NCBI RefSeq assembly: GCF_040939455.1
Contig: NC_134109.1
Coordinates: 76,505,001 to 76,569,000 of the forward strand
Origin: Microcebus murinus
Lineage: Eukaryota > Chordata > Mammalia > Primates > Cheirogaleidae
Direction of reading: 5' to 3'
Length of the DNA stretch: 64,000 nt
Below the pieces are notes generated by a model. The model did no database searches, was not told where the DNA came from, and was given only the letters and a program-made list of their open reading frames with translations. The translations under genes and the position numbers were made by a program. Shown here piece by piece: positions 11,686-26,234 of this stretch (positions are counted from its first letter, which is position 1; every line of letters starts with the position of its first letter).

Positions 11686-14019
11686 ATTCTACCTTGTCTC
11701 ACAGAGGTTTAGAGTCAATAAAATTTTTTATAAGAAAAATCACTCTTTCATAAATAAAGTGAACCTTTGATAAACAATCTTTTAACAGAGCCTTCTTGCA
11801 AGCATATTCAGTACCTAAGATATAGCCCTGTATATATTTATTCTCCAAGTCTATGCCTCCAGTCTCACTTAAATTAATAAAAACACAACATTGTCACAAG
11901 CTTTCTTTTTTTATTAAACCAAAGTGAAACCATCCTATTTTCAGTATATAATTAATGATAGTGTTAGAAATTGTAGGAGTGCCAACCTCATGTTGTTACA
12001 CTGATAAAGTTTAGCACATTCATATAACAACTAACACCGTCTCAGAGTATCTGGAGTTGAATTACATGTTAATTTTAAAGCACATAAAATAGTTAAAAAT
12101 CAATTTAAAGTTAAGGTTTTAAAAGCATAATGTCTTTTGAAGGATTGCATATTGATTTTAAATATAACTATCTAATTATATATGCATGGACTAAAGTATG
12201 AAGTCAACTGCTTTGTAAATGCCAGGAGGCTATTTTTCAGTAATAGTTGAGATGCTTACGGGAAACTAGATTGCTGTGTTGCTGGCGAAGAAAATGGCTT
12301 GTGAGGTTATTTACAAGTTTTGCCCATGGTCACTGCCATACATCAATAATAGGTATTATTATAGACAAAGTCTAAGAGTGTTTCTGCTTATAGAGCATTA
12401 TAAATTCTGTTTGGAGTATTTTCCTTACATTTTCGCCATCATTCACTTTCCTTTTTTGGCTGTGTTATTGCCAGTAGAATTTAAGGTAGTACATGATTTC
12501 AGTTGATAAAGATAATGATGTATGCCTATAAATTATATTTACTGACTGGATTATAAGTTTTACAGTTCCATTATGTCTATTACCAGTAAAATTACTGTTT
12601 TGATAAGCTTTATTTTCTAGACCTTGTATTCTATATATGCTTATATCAAACAAAGCATAATCAAGAAGTATATCTTTCCAAAATTTCAAATTATTGATTG
12701 CTTTTACCATGCAAAATAAAACAGGCTGGGAAGTTCATAGAAATACTGGTTCCATCTTTGTATTGAAGGTAGTAACAGTTTCATATAATATAAATACACT
12801 TCATAGATGTTTCCTATACTGATCAACAGGAATTATTTTATTCCACACTGAATAAAAATTATTGGTTTTCATGTGATTTAAAATGCTGTTTGTGAGTTGT
12901 TCTAAGAATCTGGTAATATTTACATTGCTTATGTTCAGTAAATTATATCATTTTGGAAGAAAGAATACACGTATTTGGTAAATAGAATAGGTGCAAAAAT
13001 CTTTTTACTCCATTATGAAAATGTTACATGTAGACATTTGTGTAAGTAGAATAAAATAAATTGGGCATTTACTATTAAGACACCTTAAAAAGCACAGCTA
13101 ACAAACAGTGTATACATTATCATTGTGCTTTCTCTTTCTTTTTGTGTCTACTATGTTTTTTCCTACAAAGCCATATCTACCCACACCTTTCCTACCACAT
13201 ACTAACCAAGAGAAAACGTGAGAAAACGGCCACCTCGACTTTCCAAAGTGTGACTCCAGGACACAGCTATTAGACAAAGTCATAAACAGTGAAGCAAGGA
13301 AAGATAATTATGCAGGAAGCTTCAAATGCTGTGGGTTTCATTTCTGTACCATCAGTAACCTCAGTTTCATGATTCAACATTTTAGATGTAAATAATTTAC
13401 AACAATAAAGATGAGAGCACATTTATGTGGAATAGAAGTAAATAATTTAGTTCTAAAATGTGGGATGCCCCTAGTAATGAGAGACCATTGAGAGTTATTC
13501 ATCAAATGTCTTCAATGGACTCTGAAAATGTGTGAAATTTTGTGATGTAAAAACTTGTTTTTTTTTAAATTTTGTTCCCAATTAGAAGTTAAATAAGCAC
13601 CGCCACATGCATTGGGGCAGGGGGGTGGGCAAGAGTAGAAAAAGTCAGGAGTGATGACACGGGTTGTTTAGCTGGTGGATATAAATGGGCACATCTCTTG
13701 AATTATAAGATTTAAACTGTACTCACCTGTATGTGTGGATAAAGGACAGGATAATTATCTATGAATTTTTTAAACAAATAATATATATGTGTTATTTAAG
13801 TTGAACTCTTATAGTGCATGATCAGCATCAGAGTTTTTGGTAAGCCAAGGAGTGAAATGACCAGAATGACATTATCAGTGAAATGGAAAATGAAAATAAT
13901 AATTCAGATAATTATTGCCAAGTGCTTTTGACCAAATTAAAGTACCAGAATAGGATAATACTCCTTTTCAGACTCTGTATGTACAATTTCATCTCTGGGA
14001 AAATAGACCAGACTTCTAA

Positions 14020-14190
14020 GTCCCACACCTGATTTTGTTATTTGCCAGCTGGGGGGCCTTCAGTAAGTTCCTCAGCCTCCCTGAACCTTAGTTTCCTTAA
14101 CTGTAAAAATGGGACTAGTGAGAGTATCTACTCATGTGGTTGTGAATATTAAATAAGATAATATCTCAAAGTGCTTAGCACGAAGACTTT
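14020..14190 (+). repeat. MIR SINE
   Basis: 'ccttcagtaagttcctcag', 'cctccctgaaccttagtttc', 'actgtaaaaatgggacta' and 'caaagtgcttagcacgaa' follow the MIR order. Confidence 0.85.
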
Positions 14191-14284
14191 GTGATATTTA
14201 AGAGATATTAGCTATTATCAGTTATTATGTATTTTTAATACTTTTTAAGAAGCTATATGGAAGTTATAAACAGACTTTGCAGAG

Positions 14285-14460
14285 ATTTTGTTCTCATTCT
14301 CTGCTTTGCCACACATTAACTGTTATGGCCTTGTGCAAGTTCCTTTGTAAGCCTCAGTTTCCACATCTATAAAATAAAGATTGTGATAATTATGAGAATA
14401 AAATAACATATATAAAACACTTAACAGAGTGTCTTCCACATAGTAAGCCCTTAAAATATG
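14285..14460 (+). repeat. MIR SINE (second, same orientation)
   Basis: 'ttctctgctttgccacacat', 'ggccttgtgcaagttcctt', 'cctcagtttccacatctat' and 'cacatagtaagcccttaaa' follow the MIR order. It starts about 100 bp after the previous MIR and is equally diverged. Confidence 0.85.
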
Positions 14461-15125
14461 TATGTGTTCATGTGTGTATCTATTTATATACACATATATA
14501 TATAATTTTACACGCACACAAACATGAAAAAAAAGTCTCTTGAAATAGCCTCTGTACCCACACCCATATCCGAAGTTCTCTACTAAGATATCTTTCCTCC
14601 AGAATCACACATATTCGTAACAAGTCACTTGTTTGGCTTCCCAAGTCATAAAAGATCACCAACAGTAGGAAGGAAGTGAAGCAGAGAAGCTGCTAAATGC
14701 TGGCTCGGTGACAAGTATGAATTCATACAAGATTAACTCTGTGAGATTAGAAGGTCTTTTAGGGCCCTGGCTGGTTGGTATTCTTTGCTGTACTTAGTAA
14801 GTACTTAGTAAATGTATGCTAAATTGAACTGAGGAATTTTTAACACAGATTAATGCGTGCTTAAAATGACTCCCCCTCTTTTTAAAAGAAGTTAAAGTAC
14901 ATACCCATTTACAAATCTTTGATGGGCAAGTACATATAAAAATTGAATAATTCTATTGAATCATTTAAATGAGGGGATGTGTGTAGAAATCTCATTCCTC
15001 CAAGATATGGGCTAAAGGTGAAAGTAGTTGCTCCAATTACCTCCATTCTCCATTTTATCTCAAAGTATAGACCTAGTATTAGCATTTTCTTGATGGAATA
15101 ATTCTACCTATGTTACCCTCTTTAA

Positions 15126-15230
<105 letters not shown>

Positions 15231-17864
15231 TAGCTTGTGTTATGTTTTTGTGAGTGCTTAAATATATATTTTTAAAATCTTCCACTTGCAGTTATTATGT
15301 ACTGAAGAAAGAGTAAATGATGATTGATGGTATGCATGTTATCTTTTATTGATTTAGAACTGAGCAGGAACTCGGTTACCTAATCCCCCATATATACAGC
15401 ACATGCACAGGCTCGCAATTAATATTTTATAGAATAAGTAGCTGAAAAAATGCTTTAATATCTGTTGCAGTATTACTTTTGGTGTCATGAGATATTAACT
15501 ATAATCTAGGCCTTATGAGAAAAAGAAACAAAAGAAATGAAAGAAATATTGTCTTATAAAATGTTTTATATATTAAAGAGAACAGCTAGAAAAATTCATG
15601 TTAGGTATGTTTGTCTCATGTATGGAACCAAGTAGTACTTTTGTTTGAAAGCAAAATATTATGCCTTTATTATTTTTATGCCAAACATTAATTGTAATCA
15701 TAGATTTAGTATGATTTTTAAAATTCCCGCATGTATTTGTGCCTTACAAGTATTTCTTTCAACATCTCTTAAGCATTAAAAACTAAGCCTCAAAGGACAT
15801 ACATGTAATAACTGATCATGGAAACCATAAAGTACTCTACAATGAATTCCTCTTGTTCATTTTAGGTGTGGTAATTTATTAAGATTCTATACCAATCATT
15901 TTATTATTACACAGATGTTTTATGTAGATACTGAAGTCTATGTAGTGTGTTTTTTAGGACCAAAAAGGTCAACTAACATTGGATTACATAAGTTTTGTCC
16001 CAGTGGACAAAGAATTGGCCAAGGGAGAGTCAAATGTAGAAAAATGAATGGTCTTATGTGAAGTAGGAAGGGATTTTAATACAATCCTGCAAAGGATCTG
16101 TTCTAAATCTTAGTGTTCAGTATTTTTATTAATAAACTAGAGAATGGAGTCAAATACATTATAAGATTGTTTTAATTTGAATCTGGGAAATATCATAAAT
16201 ATTCTCTAGTTAGGGTTAAAGAAAGTTGATAAATCAGGAAAGTGGCCTCAAATTACGAGATTAAATTTTAGTATATAGAAGCAGAAAGTTCTTTCGTATG
16301 AGCAAAATGGAATAGTTCAGCCTGTAGAAAGAGGGTAAGTTGGGAAGAAATATCCTTTTAAAAATCTAATCAAAAAGAAAATATGTAGTAGCTCAAAACC
16401 AGTTGGAATGAGTGACCTACAATGCAGTATTGAGAGATGTTTCAGAACTGTGGAGTTCTGATAGCATTATGAAATATTTGATCACTTTGATTACTTAGAT
16501 AGTGGCCAATATGGCATGATCAAATCTATATTTTTGTTTTAAGCCACCAGTTAAGCAGCTGTATTTTCAGAGCCAGTTGGCCTTACTCCCCTATGGACAG
16601 TCAGGCCCTCTGCCCCATTTCTTTGCTTGGCCTGGCTTTTCCCTGCTTCCCTCCTGAGGACTAGCAGGCCCCAACTGGGAGAAAGAGCAAAGAGCACAGC
16701 CATGGAGCTAATTTTAGTCCTAGGTCCTTTGCTTACTTGAACTGAGTGTGCTAGATTGGATTCATCGTGGCTGACAAAGGCAATGCAGAAATGTGGTCAT
16801 GGAGTCATTGCCACTTGCATGCAATTATGGAAAGGGGACTTAAAATTGAAATTGATGGGTCCTTTTCCATCTATTCCTCTATGCCATAAGATCTAGAGGT
16901 AATTATTTTATGAAAGCATATCCAACGATGATACTTAATTGATCTTTAAAAATGAATGAGTTATAAGAATTTATAGTATAGGGAGTTTAGGCAACTTTAG
17001 TCCTGCTTTGAAGAGTTTCCTCATCAGCATACAAGAAAGTTGTGAATGTATTCTATGTGTTTTAAGTATTTTAATGTAGTACTGAATTAACATATGTTTA
17101 TTTATGGTTAAAACATAAAAATTCAAAGCCTTGCATGAAATATTGTTATGTAGTTGTTCTTTTACCTTGTAAATACCGCTTCACAATGATTGATTAGATC
17201 TAAAATACTGTGCCAGGTAAATTTTGATAGATCATTTTTTTAAAGCCAACTATGTAAAAATATTGGTATGTAAATAGACTACTAATCTGATCTTATTCTG
17301 TCTTGTTTACATGTATACACCTTGACTTTTGTTGCAGAGCCATTGCAAACATGTTTATTTTGATTCTTTGATATATAGAAGTAAAATAGCTCTCCCTCTC
17401 CCTTCCCTCTATTCTGAACTACTTTCAAAAGATAGTTATTCTAATTGTTTACATAGTCCCTCTTCCTAATTTAAGAATTCTGATGTTCCCTAAAATGTTT
17501 TTACCCCATTCTAAATTTTCTACACATTATGCTCTATATGAAGCTTTATAAAATATGTATTTTATCTACTTCTCTTGCCCATAGAAGGGAAAAAGGAATC
17601 ACCCTTTTTCTAACCCTAAGGCTTTCCTAAATTTCTTTGCTTCATGTACTGAGCAGTTGCTATGGCACAAGATGTAACCAATCTTTATAGCAAAGAAAAA
17701 AAGAAGAGTCATTATCATTGAAGATTTGGATGTACTCATTCAGGTTTATCCTATCTTGTGAACTTATCTGACTTGTATTTCCACAGATATGCATATTGTA
17801 TTAGGACAGGTCAAAGTTCAATGAATGACTTCAGTTTCTCCAACTGAAAACTATTTTTCCTTCG

Positions 17865-18025
17865 TATATTTATTTATTTATTCCACAAATAAGTTACCAA
17901 ATTGGATCCTATTTTAGGCAGTTCACATAAGTCAGATGAAGTCCCTGTTTTCATGAGGTCATGATCTAATAGGGAGACAAGCTACAAACAAACACAGATA
18001 ATTTCTAGCAATTTCTGAGAGTCCT
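17865..18025 (-). repeat. L2 LINE 3'-end fragment (reverse)
   Basis: 'ttatttatttattccacaaa', 'agtccctgttttcatgaggt', 'ctaatagggagacaagcta' and 'aaacaaacacagataa' follow the reverse L2 3' end. Confidence 0.65.
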
Positions 18026-19914
18026 TGTAATTCTTTTATTTATTATTTATTCTTTCTTTTCAACTAGCTTTTGTTGCATTCTCTATATGCCAGGAGCTGC
18101 ACTCGTTAGTAGGACGTTATTGATTGTAAGCGTTCTGTGTCCCCTTGATGCTCATAGCCATGCACAGTGTTCATGTCCCTCTCAGTGAGACAATGAAAAT
18201 GCAGTTCTCTTTCTGGTACATTTCACTTAGTAGGTGCTTATGCAATTGTCTTGATAATGAAAAGAAATGCTGAAGCCCGTTGTTATACTACTTTTATTAA
18301 ACCTTTCAAAGAAAGGTACAAATTATACTAAATATCCATAGCTACCCTTTACAAAGGAAGAAAGTCCTGCTACCTCATGAGCTATTTTTTCTTGAAATAG
18401 GGATAGAATTTGGTTTATTCATCTGCCGTCTCTCACCAGGACCTTCCGGCCACCATGTACTTCTAGGATGGCTAGTTGAGCTCATTAGCTTAGCTCTCTT
18501 AGTACTAAGCTACCCAATCTTTTAAGTACTTGCTATGGGCAGACACCATTAGGGATTAAAAAAAAAATTCTTAAGTTGAATCAAACGTGGAGCCTTCCAG
18601 GAAAATTTAAGATAAGTTTTACCACATGGCAGTGGTTTTTCCAAATGATAATTTAGAATTAACATTTATTGATCAGCATTTAAAGTCTTAGAAGATAGGA
18701 AAAAAATGCTGCCCACTCCTAGGCTTGGCTGCACAAAGAACTCTGCTTCAACTTTAAATTGACCAATAAGCTCTGTGATCATCCTATTACCTCTGCTAAG
18801 GGTCCATTCCATTTCTAATATTAACAAAATAGAAAGTGGAAATGTGATCATTTGTATCCCTCAAGTGATTAATGAGACCATTTCTTACTGTATGATAACC
18901 TCTTTGGTTTTTCTTTTTCATTTGGTTTGGCTTTGGGGTTTCGGCTTTGGTTTTTGGTTTTTGAGAGCTTTGGACAAAAATGTAAGAGAGGAAAGGAAAA
19001 TAGTGACAGTACGAAGAAAACAAGACTGTTTGCACTGTTTGGAAAAATATGAAAGAGCTTATACTAGAGACCGAAGATAAACCATTCATCCTTCACCTGT
19101 TGGCTTATCTCCAGTTTGGAGGGACTTTCGTTATGACTTCCACAGCCTTTGTCTGGTGCAAATCCTCATTAAGTTTGGCTTAATAAGGATGGCTCTGGAG
19201 GTATTTTATTCTTTCGAGTAAATGTTACCCTGTTAGTAGATGCCAACGATTATTCTGGGTGACACCTGAGAGGCATTTGCTTTATCCCTGCCTCACCAAC
19301 CTCCCCGATGTTTGGACAAACCAGCATATTTTACGTGGGTGCTTTTCTAGCATTCACGTATGGGACTCCAGGAGGGTATAATCCGTAAAGCCAAATAGGC
19401 TTAGCGAAGGATGTCCCTTGCTGTAAGAAATTAGAATCTTTGTTTCTAAGAGTTCATCTGCTCCTGCTGCTTTATTCCCTACCTGAAGCAACAGTGCTCT
19501 GCTGGGGAAGTGATTATGATGTGACAAACAGGGGATTATGACTTCAGGTGAGGAATAGGCAGCGGGAGCAGATGAGATTTTAGAATACTAAGATCGTGTG
19601 TACGTGCAGATGTCAGCAGTAGAGAATAAGAGACTAGAAATAAAACATATGATTATGTAGGCTGAAGGGAACTGAGGCGGTTGGGTATTATATAGGAAAT
19701 CAGTCATTAAACTCCTATCTATCAGAAGGTTAAAAATAAGAGGCAGTTTTTAGAGTAACAAGACCATGATGATATTGGGGGCAAGATGTAAGGAATTTTG
19801 GTCCTTTTTCCCCATTTCTGAAGAAATTGTCATGGTAAGGGAGTATCTTACTTTTTCCCTGGTTAGATAACTCATGTCCGTTAATATCTGTTTTCCTGGC
19901 ACTGATTTATTGGA

Positions 19915-19955
19915 ACTATTTTGGTTGTAAGTGACAGAAATTCAATCAAGCTAGA

Positions 19956-20001
<46 letters not shown>

Positions 20002-20340
20002 AAAGTCCAGAAAAGAGAAATTAATTTCTCGTGTGTCTGGAATCTAGGAGAAAAGACAATGCCATCAATATATCTCCTTTTCTCCTTCTTGTGTTCTGCT
20101 CTTTTCTATGTTGGCTTCATTCTTAGGTAACATTGATGATCACCAGCAATTGCTAGTTTTTTTAATCCTCAGTGTTCATAATTCCAGAAGAATGTTGATG
20201 ATTCTCTTTTGTCTGACAGCAAATCTCAGAAAGAGCTCTGATCACCTAGTCTGGGTCAAGCGTCTACCCCTATGGCCAAGGTTGGGGGCGGGAATCACAT
20301 TACTGACTGTCCACCAGAATCATACTGTGAGATTCAGGTA
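19915..20340. repeat. Unnamed old interspersed repeat
   Basis: 'ggttgtaagtgacagaaatt' followed by 'tctatgttggcttcattct' and 'ctgggtcaagcgtctaccc' is a block order I have seen in a common mammalian dispersed repeat, but I cannot give its family. It holds the CA tract at 19957-19997. Orientation is not assigned. Confidence 0.4.
19957..19997 (+). repeat. (CA)n microsatellite
   Basis: About twenty CA units. Confidence 0.96.
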
Positions 20341-22329
20341 ACAGTGCCAGACAGGATGGCATATACAGGACAACAAAATCAAAAATTTCATTCTCCTTGC
20401 ACATAATCAGCTACAGTTTAGGGCTTTATTCCCCATAACCAAAGGCATTAGAGGTTAAATCAATTACTGTTATTGCTGGGTTGCCTCCTTGGTCCTGTGC
20501 ATGTGCACGCTCACACACTGGTGCATGTGTATACGCATTTGTCTATCTGTGTAGTAAATCCTTTTTATGTCTCACAACTGCTAATATGCCTCCCTTCATT
20601 GAGATTAGCTCAGGGACAGATGGAGCTGGCCCTGCAAAAGGGTCTGACATCAGTGACTACAGCCGAGGAAATAGGGCAGACGAGGGGCTAGTGTTGAGAC
20701 ATTCCTCAGCATCTTGCAGTTGGAAAAGGCTCTAGTGACTGTCCAATCCCCTTGTTCTCTTTAGAAAACCTGGCCTTAGGCCTTGCATCACAGCTAGTGT
20801 CCTCCCAACAACCTGTCTTGTCCTGTATCTTCTTACTCTACCATGCTGATTTGTCTCTGCATTTGTGGCATTAACCCAAAAGGGTTTAGAGTGATTTGGT
20901 GTAAAGTATAGAAGACTTTTACTTTTTTGGTTGATATTCATGTCCTTGTCTCTCCACAGCCACTAGTTGGCAGGGACTAGCCCACCTAGCCTCTCTACTC
21001 TGCCCCAGCTTCTTGACCTCCCATTTGTTTCCTATCTTTAGGGCATTTCAGTTTTCACTGGTATTGTCCCCTAAAGACATAAGCAAAGGACAAGGTCAGA
21101 GCAGTCAGTTGTATTCCTTATTAGTGGCTTTGATAAGAGGCTTTGGGGGAAGAGGTTGAAACTAATGGCTGTAATGAAATTTTGGGTTCTCTAAAGATTT
21201 CATTTATCTTTGCTATCAGTCTCCCCATTAAATGCATATCTGCTCTGTGTACTTTTGCACATGGTTTGCATATCATAATAACATCTATTACGGAAACCTT
21301 GCTAACTTCTTAAATTGTGTAGAAAAGGCTGTGAAGCTTACTCCTAGAGAACATAAAAATATAGAGAATAAAAGTTATAGCTCCAAGTATTGAATGAAGG
21401 CCGTGTTTTGGAAAAAAAAACACAGAAAAGTAAAATACTAGAGTAAAAAACATATACTGTAATTTTAATTTGTATTAATAGATGTCCTTTTTGCCCTTCC
21501 CCAACTTAGTATAGATGCACACTAGGTGTAAAAAAGATCTTATAGCATATTTTAATCTAGGAGTTTAGAAAACTCTTGATACATTGATAAATAAAAGGCA
21601 TGTCAGGATGTTATTTTTAATTTTCTGATGTTGTGAACTGGAATTTTGCATAATCTTTCTGAAAATGACTATCCTCTTAAATTTAAAGCTTTTAATTAAA
21701 AAAAAAAACCAAAAAACCCCAAAAGCCCTCAAACCTTTTCTTGGTAGTCCTATGTCCCATGATTCTTAAGTATATGTTAACTAGTTTCAAATGTGTTTTT
21801 GTTCTCTGACTCAAAATCAGTCCTTTATTTTAAAAAAAGAAATTGTGTAATTAGTTCTTAATTGCTTTGGATATTTTGGGTATTTGGAAAAGAGGGTAAT
21901 TCAAAGGCCAGAGAAATTAAACTTTCACAATGTTCTTTACGCACATGTAGTTCCTTTTCTAAAAATGCCCTCTAAAGATGGGCCTGACAACTTAAAAATA
22001 AATGAAGACCTGGGTTGTTTTTAAAAATTAACATCAGTTTTATCTTTGGATTCAGTTTTGTTGATTTTTTTTAAGATAAATTGGAGAGAGGATCATTGAA
22101 ATGCTAGAATTCAAGAAATTATCTAGTTCTTCTTTTCAGACAGGTGTTATCTAAATGATATCTGATCTAAACAATATATGACAGATGGCTATCTACCTCT
22201 CCTGTGCTTCAAAATCTTACAAGAGGAAGATAAGAATTTTCCCCACTTCATAAGTGTTACACATAATCACATTTAAATATCTGCATAATTAAGAGTGGTG
22301 TACAGTCCGCTGGAACAAACTGGAACTTG

Positions 22330-22440
22330 GTTGACATGGGCTCTTGCCCTGTGTCTGTAACTATTTGAGAGATCTAGGTCTCCATTGGTCACTTAACTTT
22401 TCTAGGCTACGTTTCTGGTGCATAAATTGGAATGTTGGAC
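22330..22440 (+). repeat. MIR-like fragment
   Basis: 'ggtcacttaacttttctagg' followed by a CA-poor 'taaattggaatgttgga' resembles a worn MIR core. The match is weak. Confidence 0.35.
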
Positions 22441-22769
22441 CAGTAAGCTCAACTAATTCAGATTATCTAAAAACCATTTTGTGAATCTAGAGGCTAACAA
22501 GTCTGCTTTTAAGTGATAATATTCTTATATTAATTTTGATAATGTACTCTTGAACTATGACATTAAAGAGCTTAATAGTTATGAAATATATTGGGTATAT
22601 TCGCTTTAAACCAGAAGAACCTCACTTTGTATCTGCTATATACACTGAATAAAATAGATTTGTAGGATTTAGAGATTGATTTCTTATTTATCCCCAACCA
22701 TTTTGGGAATAAAAATGTTATTCCATATTATTACCATTACTTGTTTTTTCTTTCTGACTAATATTATTC

Positions 22770-22850
22770 TTTCTTTAAATAATTTTTATTTCAACATATT
22801 AGAGGCTACAAGTGTTCTTATAACATGAATAAATTGTATACCTCTGACTA
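22770..22850 (-). repeat. Short L1 3'-end-like fragment
   Basis: 'aatttttatttcaacatatt' then 'gaggctacaagtgttctta' resembles the reverse of a primate L1 3' terminus that I associate with strepsirrhines. It is a short match. Confidence 0.4.
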
Positions 22851-24288
22851 ATTATTTTTACTTTTTTCTTAATCTTGATCATTTTTTTCTTGGAAAAAAA
22901 CAGCAGATCACTTAAACATCTAGTTTCAACTTGGGAAACTCAAAAAATTATAAGTAACTGCTTGGTTCAAATTGTGTAAAGAATTATAAGAACCTATTTG
23001 AAATGTGTGATTTTCAAGGAAAATATAAATTGCAAAACTGACTATAGAAGAGATAAAAATATAAATAGATCAGTAGCCATAAAAGGAATGGAAAAGTAGC
23101 CGAAGTATAGTCCAACAATAGCACCAGGTGTAGATTGGGTTTTTGTGGGGATATACAACCAAAATTTTAAGGAGCAGGTAAGTCCAACATTATTTAAAAT
23201 ACTAAGCATCAAGGAAAAACATAGGAAAATTTCCCATCAGTGTTAAGGAAAAGAATATTGTCCTTTTCTTTACAATTGAAATGAACCTCAGATGAAAATG
23301 TAGAACAGACAGTTGGGACCAAGGATGAAAGATAGCAATGAAAAGTTATCAAATAAAACCTTGATCTTTGAGTTTAGTTCAGTGCCACTGTGCCTTTTTG
23401 ATGCATGGGGAGTTAAATTAGGAAAGAAAATTATTGTCAGTCCAGATGGGCTTTGTAAAAGACATAAATATTCTTAAAAATGCACTTGTATTTTATTCAG
23501 TTATTCTTTTTGAGTATTAAATGTGTATAGGACATATCTTGATGGTGAGAGTGGGGCAATGGATAGGATGTTTAAAGATGAAAGCGAAACATTTCTGTTG
23601 TCAGAACAACAGCATCCAGCCCAGTGTGTGAGAGACAATAGACAATGGACAATAGTACAAGGTAGCTAACACAGAATGAGGCAGAAGGGAATTAGTATGG
23701 GCTGTGACCAAGGTATGTCCCTTCAGGATCCCACTGTTGGAACCTGGACAGATAAACCAAATTTTAAATCCATACTGAATGGTTTGGATAATGATCCAAA
23801 GAAATGTGTCAAGGTCTGGAGTCCAAGAAAGGAGCATAATGCAAAAGCTAGAAAATCAGGCCAGATGGACAGGGCTGACCTTAAAAATCTCCCAGTGGGG
23901 TGATTCAGTGTTAGAAACTTCTCCTGGGGCCTAGAGCAGGTGAACAAGGCCACCTGTTCATAAATGCTACTTCCTATACTTGTGCTGTCATTTCCTCTGA
24001 AGGTTGCCAAGTTGTTACCTCCTCCTTTCCTAGGAACTCTAGATTGAAAGAAGCAGTGTGAAGGTTGAAACAGGGGCGATAAGGCAGTGAGAGTTTAGTA
24101 AGTAAATTTAAGGAAGGAGAGGATGTCCAATACATAGTTTTTCAGATGTTGTAGGTAACCTCTTTACTATAAAAAATAGAAGTCTAATATCACTAGTGGT
24201 GATACAGACTTCTAGATGCCGTCTTTTGGGTATGATTACCATTGGATCAACTTCATTCTGAGACAGAGAATGGGAGGGAGGGAGAAAG

Positions 24289-24292
<4 letters not shown>

Positions 24293-24328
<36 letters not shown>

Positions 24329-24336
24329 GTGTGTGT
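24293..24336 (+). repeat. (TG)n microsatellite
   Basis: TG repeat with one CG interruption, preceded by a GGGA-rich purine tract from about 24260. Confidence 0.96.
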
Positions 24337-24962
24337 ATAAGAAAGAGAGTGCATGCACTCAAATGAGCCAGTTGTACTTTGAAGTTCTCCACAGAAAGAT
24401 GGAAAGATTCCCTAGCCTCACTTGATATTTTATGTTCGGGTTTTGGGGTTTGGGTTTTTTAATTTTCACATTAAGGCAGTCATGCAGTTTAAATTGTAGG
24501 TATTGTGTTAGTAATTTTGGTGCAGTGAACATGAGTGCAGCATCTGCCTTTTAAAGGGATTTTAGTGTGTGCATTTGGATTGCTTGGTGACCTTTGAAAT
24601 TTTGTTTTGCACTGTTATCAGAAACATAATCATTTTTCTTTCTGAAATAGATTTTAACATCTGCAAAGGTTGATCAAGCTAGGATAGTTTTAATAAAATA
24701 TTAATCTATCTTTTTTAATGTCAACCCAGCCTTTAAAACTGTTCATCAGCTACCTGAAACGTCAGCTCAAGGCACTAGAGTCGATTTTAATAAATGTCTT
24801 TTTTATTAAATAGTCTCGTTGTGGTCTGAGTATAGAAATTTTTCTCCAGTTCTGTTCATCAACAGCACACTTTCCAAATTTTCTTGTTTTTAAAGTCATA
24901 CTACTTTAATTTGTATTTCATTACCTCAACATTTAACTTAAAATTTTTTTGTATTTCAAGAC

Positions 24963-24980
24963 GGGGGGGGGGGGGGGGGG
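24963..24980 (+). repeat. G18 homopolymer
   Basis: Eighteen consecutive G, isolated in AT-rich intron. It is either a real G-quadruplex-capable run or an assembly artefact, because long G runs are hard to sequence. Confidence 0.9.
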
Positions 24981-26234
24981 ATTGTACTGAATTCTGGCAT
25001 CAATCCTTCAAAATCTCGATAGCTTAAGGATATTGACTTTTAACAGAATTTAACTTAAATGTCTACTTTAAATATGTGTCTTGTCATTAAAAGGTTATTT
25101 ACATTTAAAATGCTGACCTTTCAAGATTTACACAAGAGTGTTCTAAAAGAGAGTTCCTGAATGTTGGCCATGAAACCACTGTCTTGGGCTGACAAATGGA
25201 TTGGAAATAAGCTACCCAACACTGGGAATGGGCCATTAATTTTAATCAAAGGTGATGCAGGAAGGCGAATGGGATGCATGACAATGTCAACAGCCCCGTA
25301 GGTGTTAAGAGACCACACAGCCTTCCTTGTTACTTGGTTGGACCATTAGTTGAGGTTGGGTGAAGACAGAAAGCCATGTCTGGAATTGAATGACCAGGTC
25401 ACTCCAAAATCTAATGGAGAACTCCCCATTTCAGAAATCACATTGTAATGCCATTAGAAGTCAAGGACAGCATTTAGAAAATATTGGAGGATTTTTTTTT
25501 TTTTTTAACCAAGCACCTTGCTAGTTTTTTCCAACTTTGTCAGGCTTTCTTTTTTTCCTTCTGGATGGATCATTGATGTTTACCAGAGGATCAAGAAATC
25601 AAACAGACTTAGGGAAAAAAATCTTAAAGGCCTGTTTGCTTTTCAGAATTGCATATTGTTAGTTATAAAACCCTGGTAAATGCCAAAAGCAATAGCATAC
25701 CAAAGGAGTTAAGCAGGATAATTAATTCTTTGTGGTGATCTCATTGTCCTTGTCCCTTTCTTCTGTGTAGGAATAGTTTCACTAATTGAAACTAAACTTT
25801 CTTAATTGCTTTGTTGAGAGCATTTGTTTCATAATTATAAAGGCCACTGTGCTCTTGCCTTCCTGTAAATTGTCAATATTGGCTGATAACATTAGCAATG
25901 TTCATGGTGGTGAAAGCCTGTTCTTTCAATCAGTAAGTATATTTCTTTATTTTTAGTATCTCCAGTTACAAAAAAAAGATAGCGTATCACAGCTTGAATT
26001 AATGATGTTTATAATAAAGGCATAAAAATGCAGAAGGGACAAAGAAGTGTTTTTATATCTGTGCTTCAGGTTTGTTAAGAAAGTTCATTTATTCTGACAC
26101 AGCATTGCAAGCATAAGAAAGATATGTATGACTGCATTAGTAATTTTTACACATATATGAGAAAGAAAAGCAATTATATTGCTATCTTGTTAATGGAACA
26201 CTGCTATAAGTAATAGTATTTGTTCTTTCTGTAG

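Noticed and set aside
23676..24010. Overlapping 75- and 95-codon frames on both strands, considered as an exon or processed gene copy
   Set aside because: No protein family recognised, no poly-A tail or target duplication, and no matching splice phase with CDIN1.
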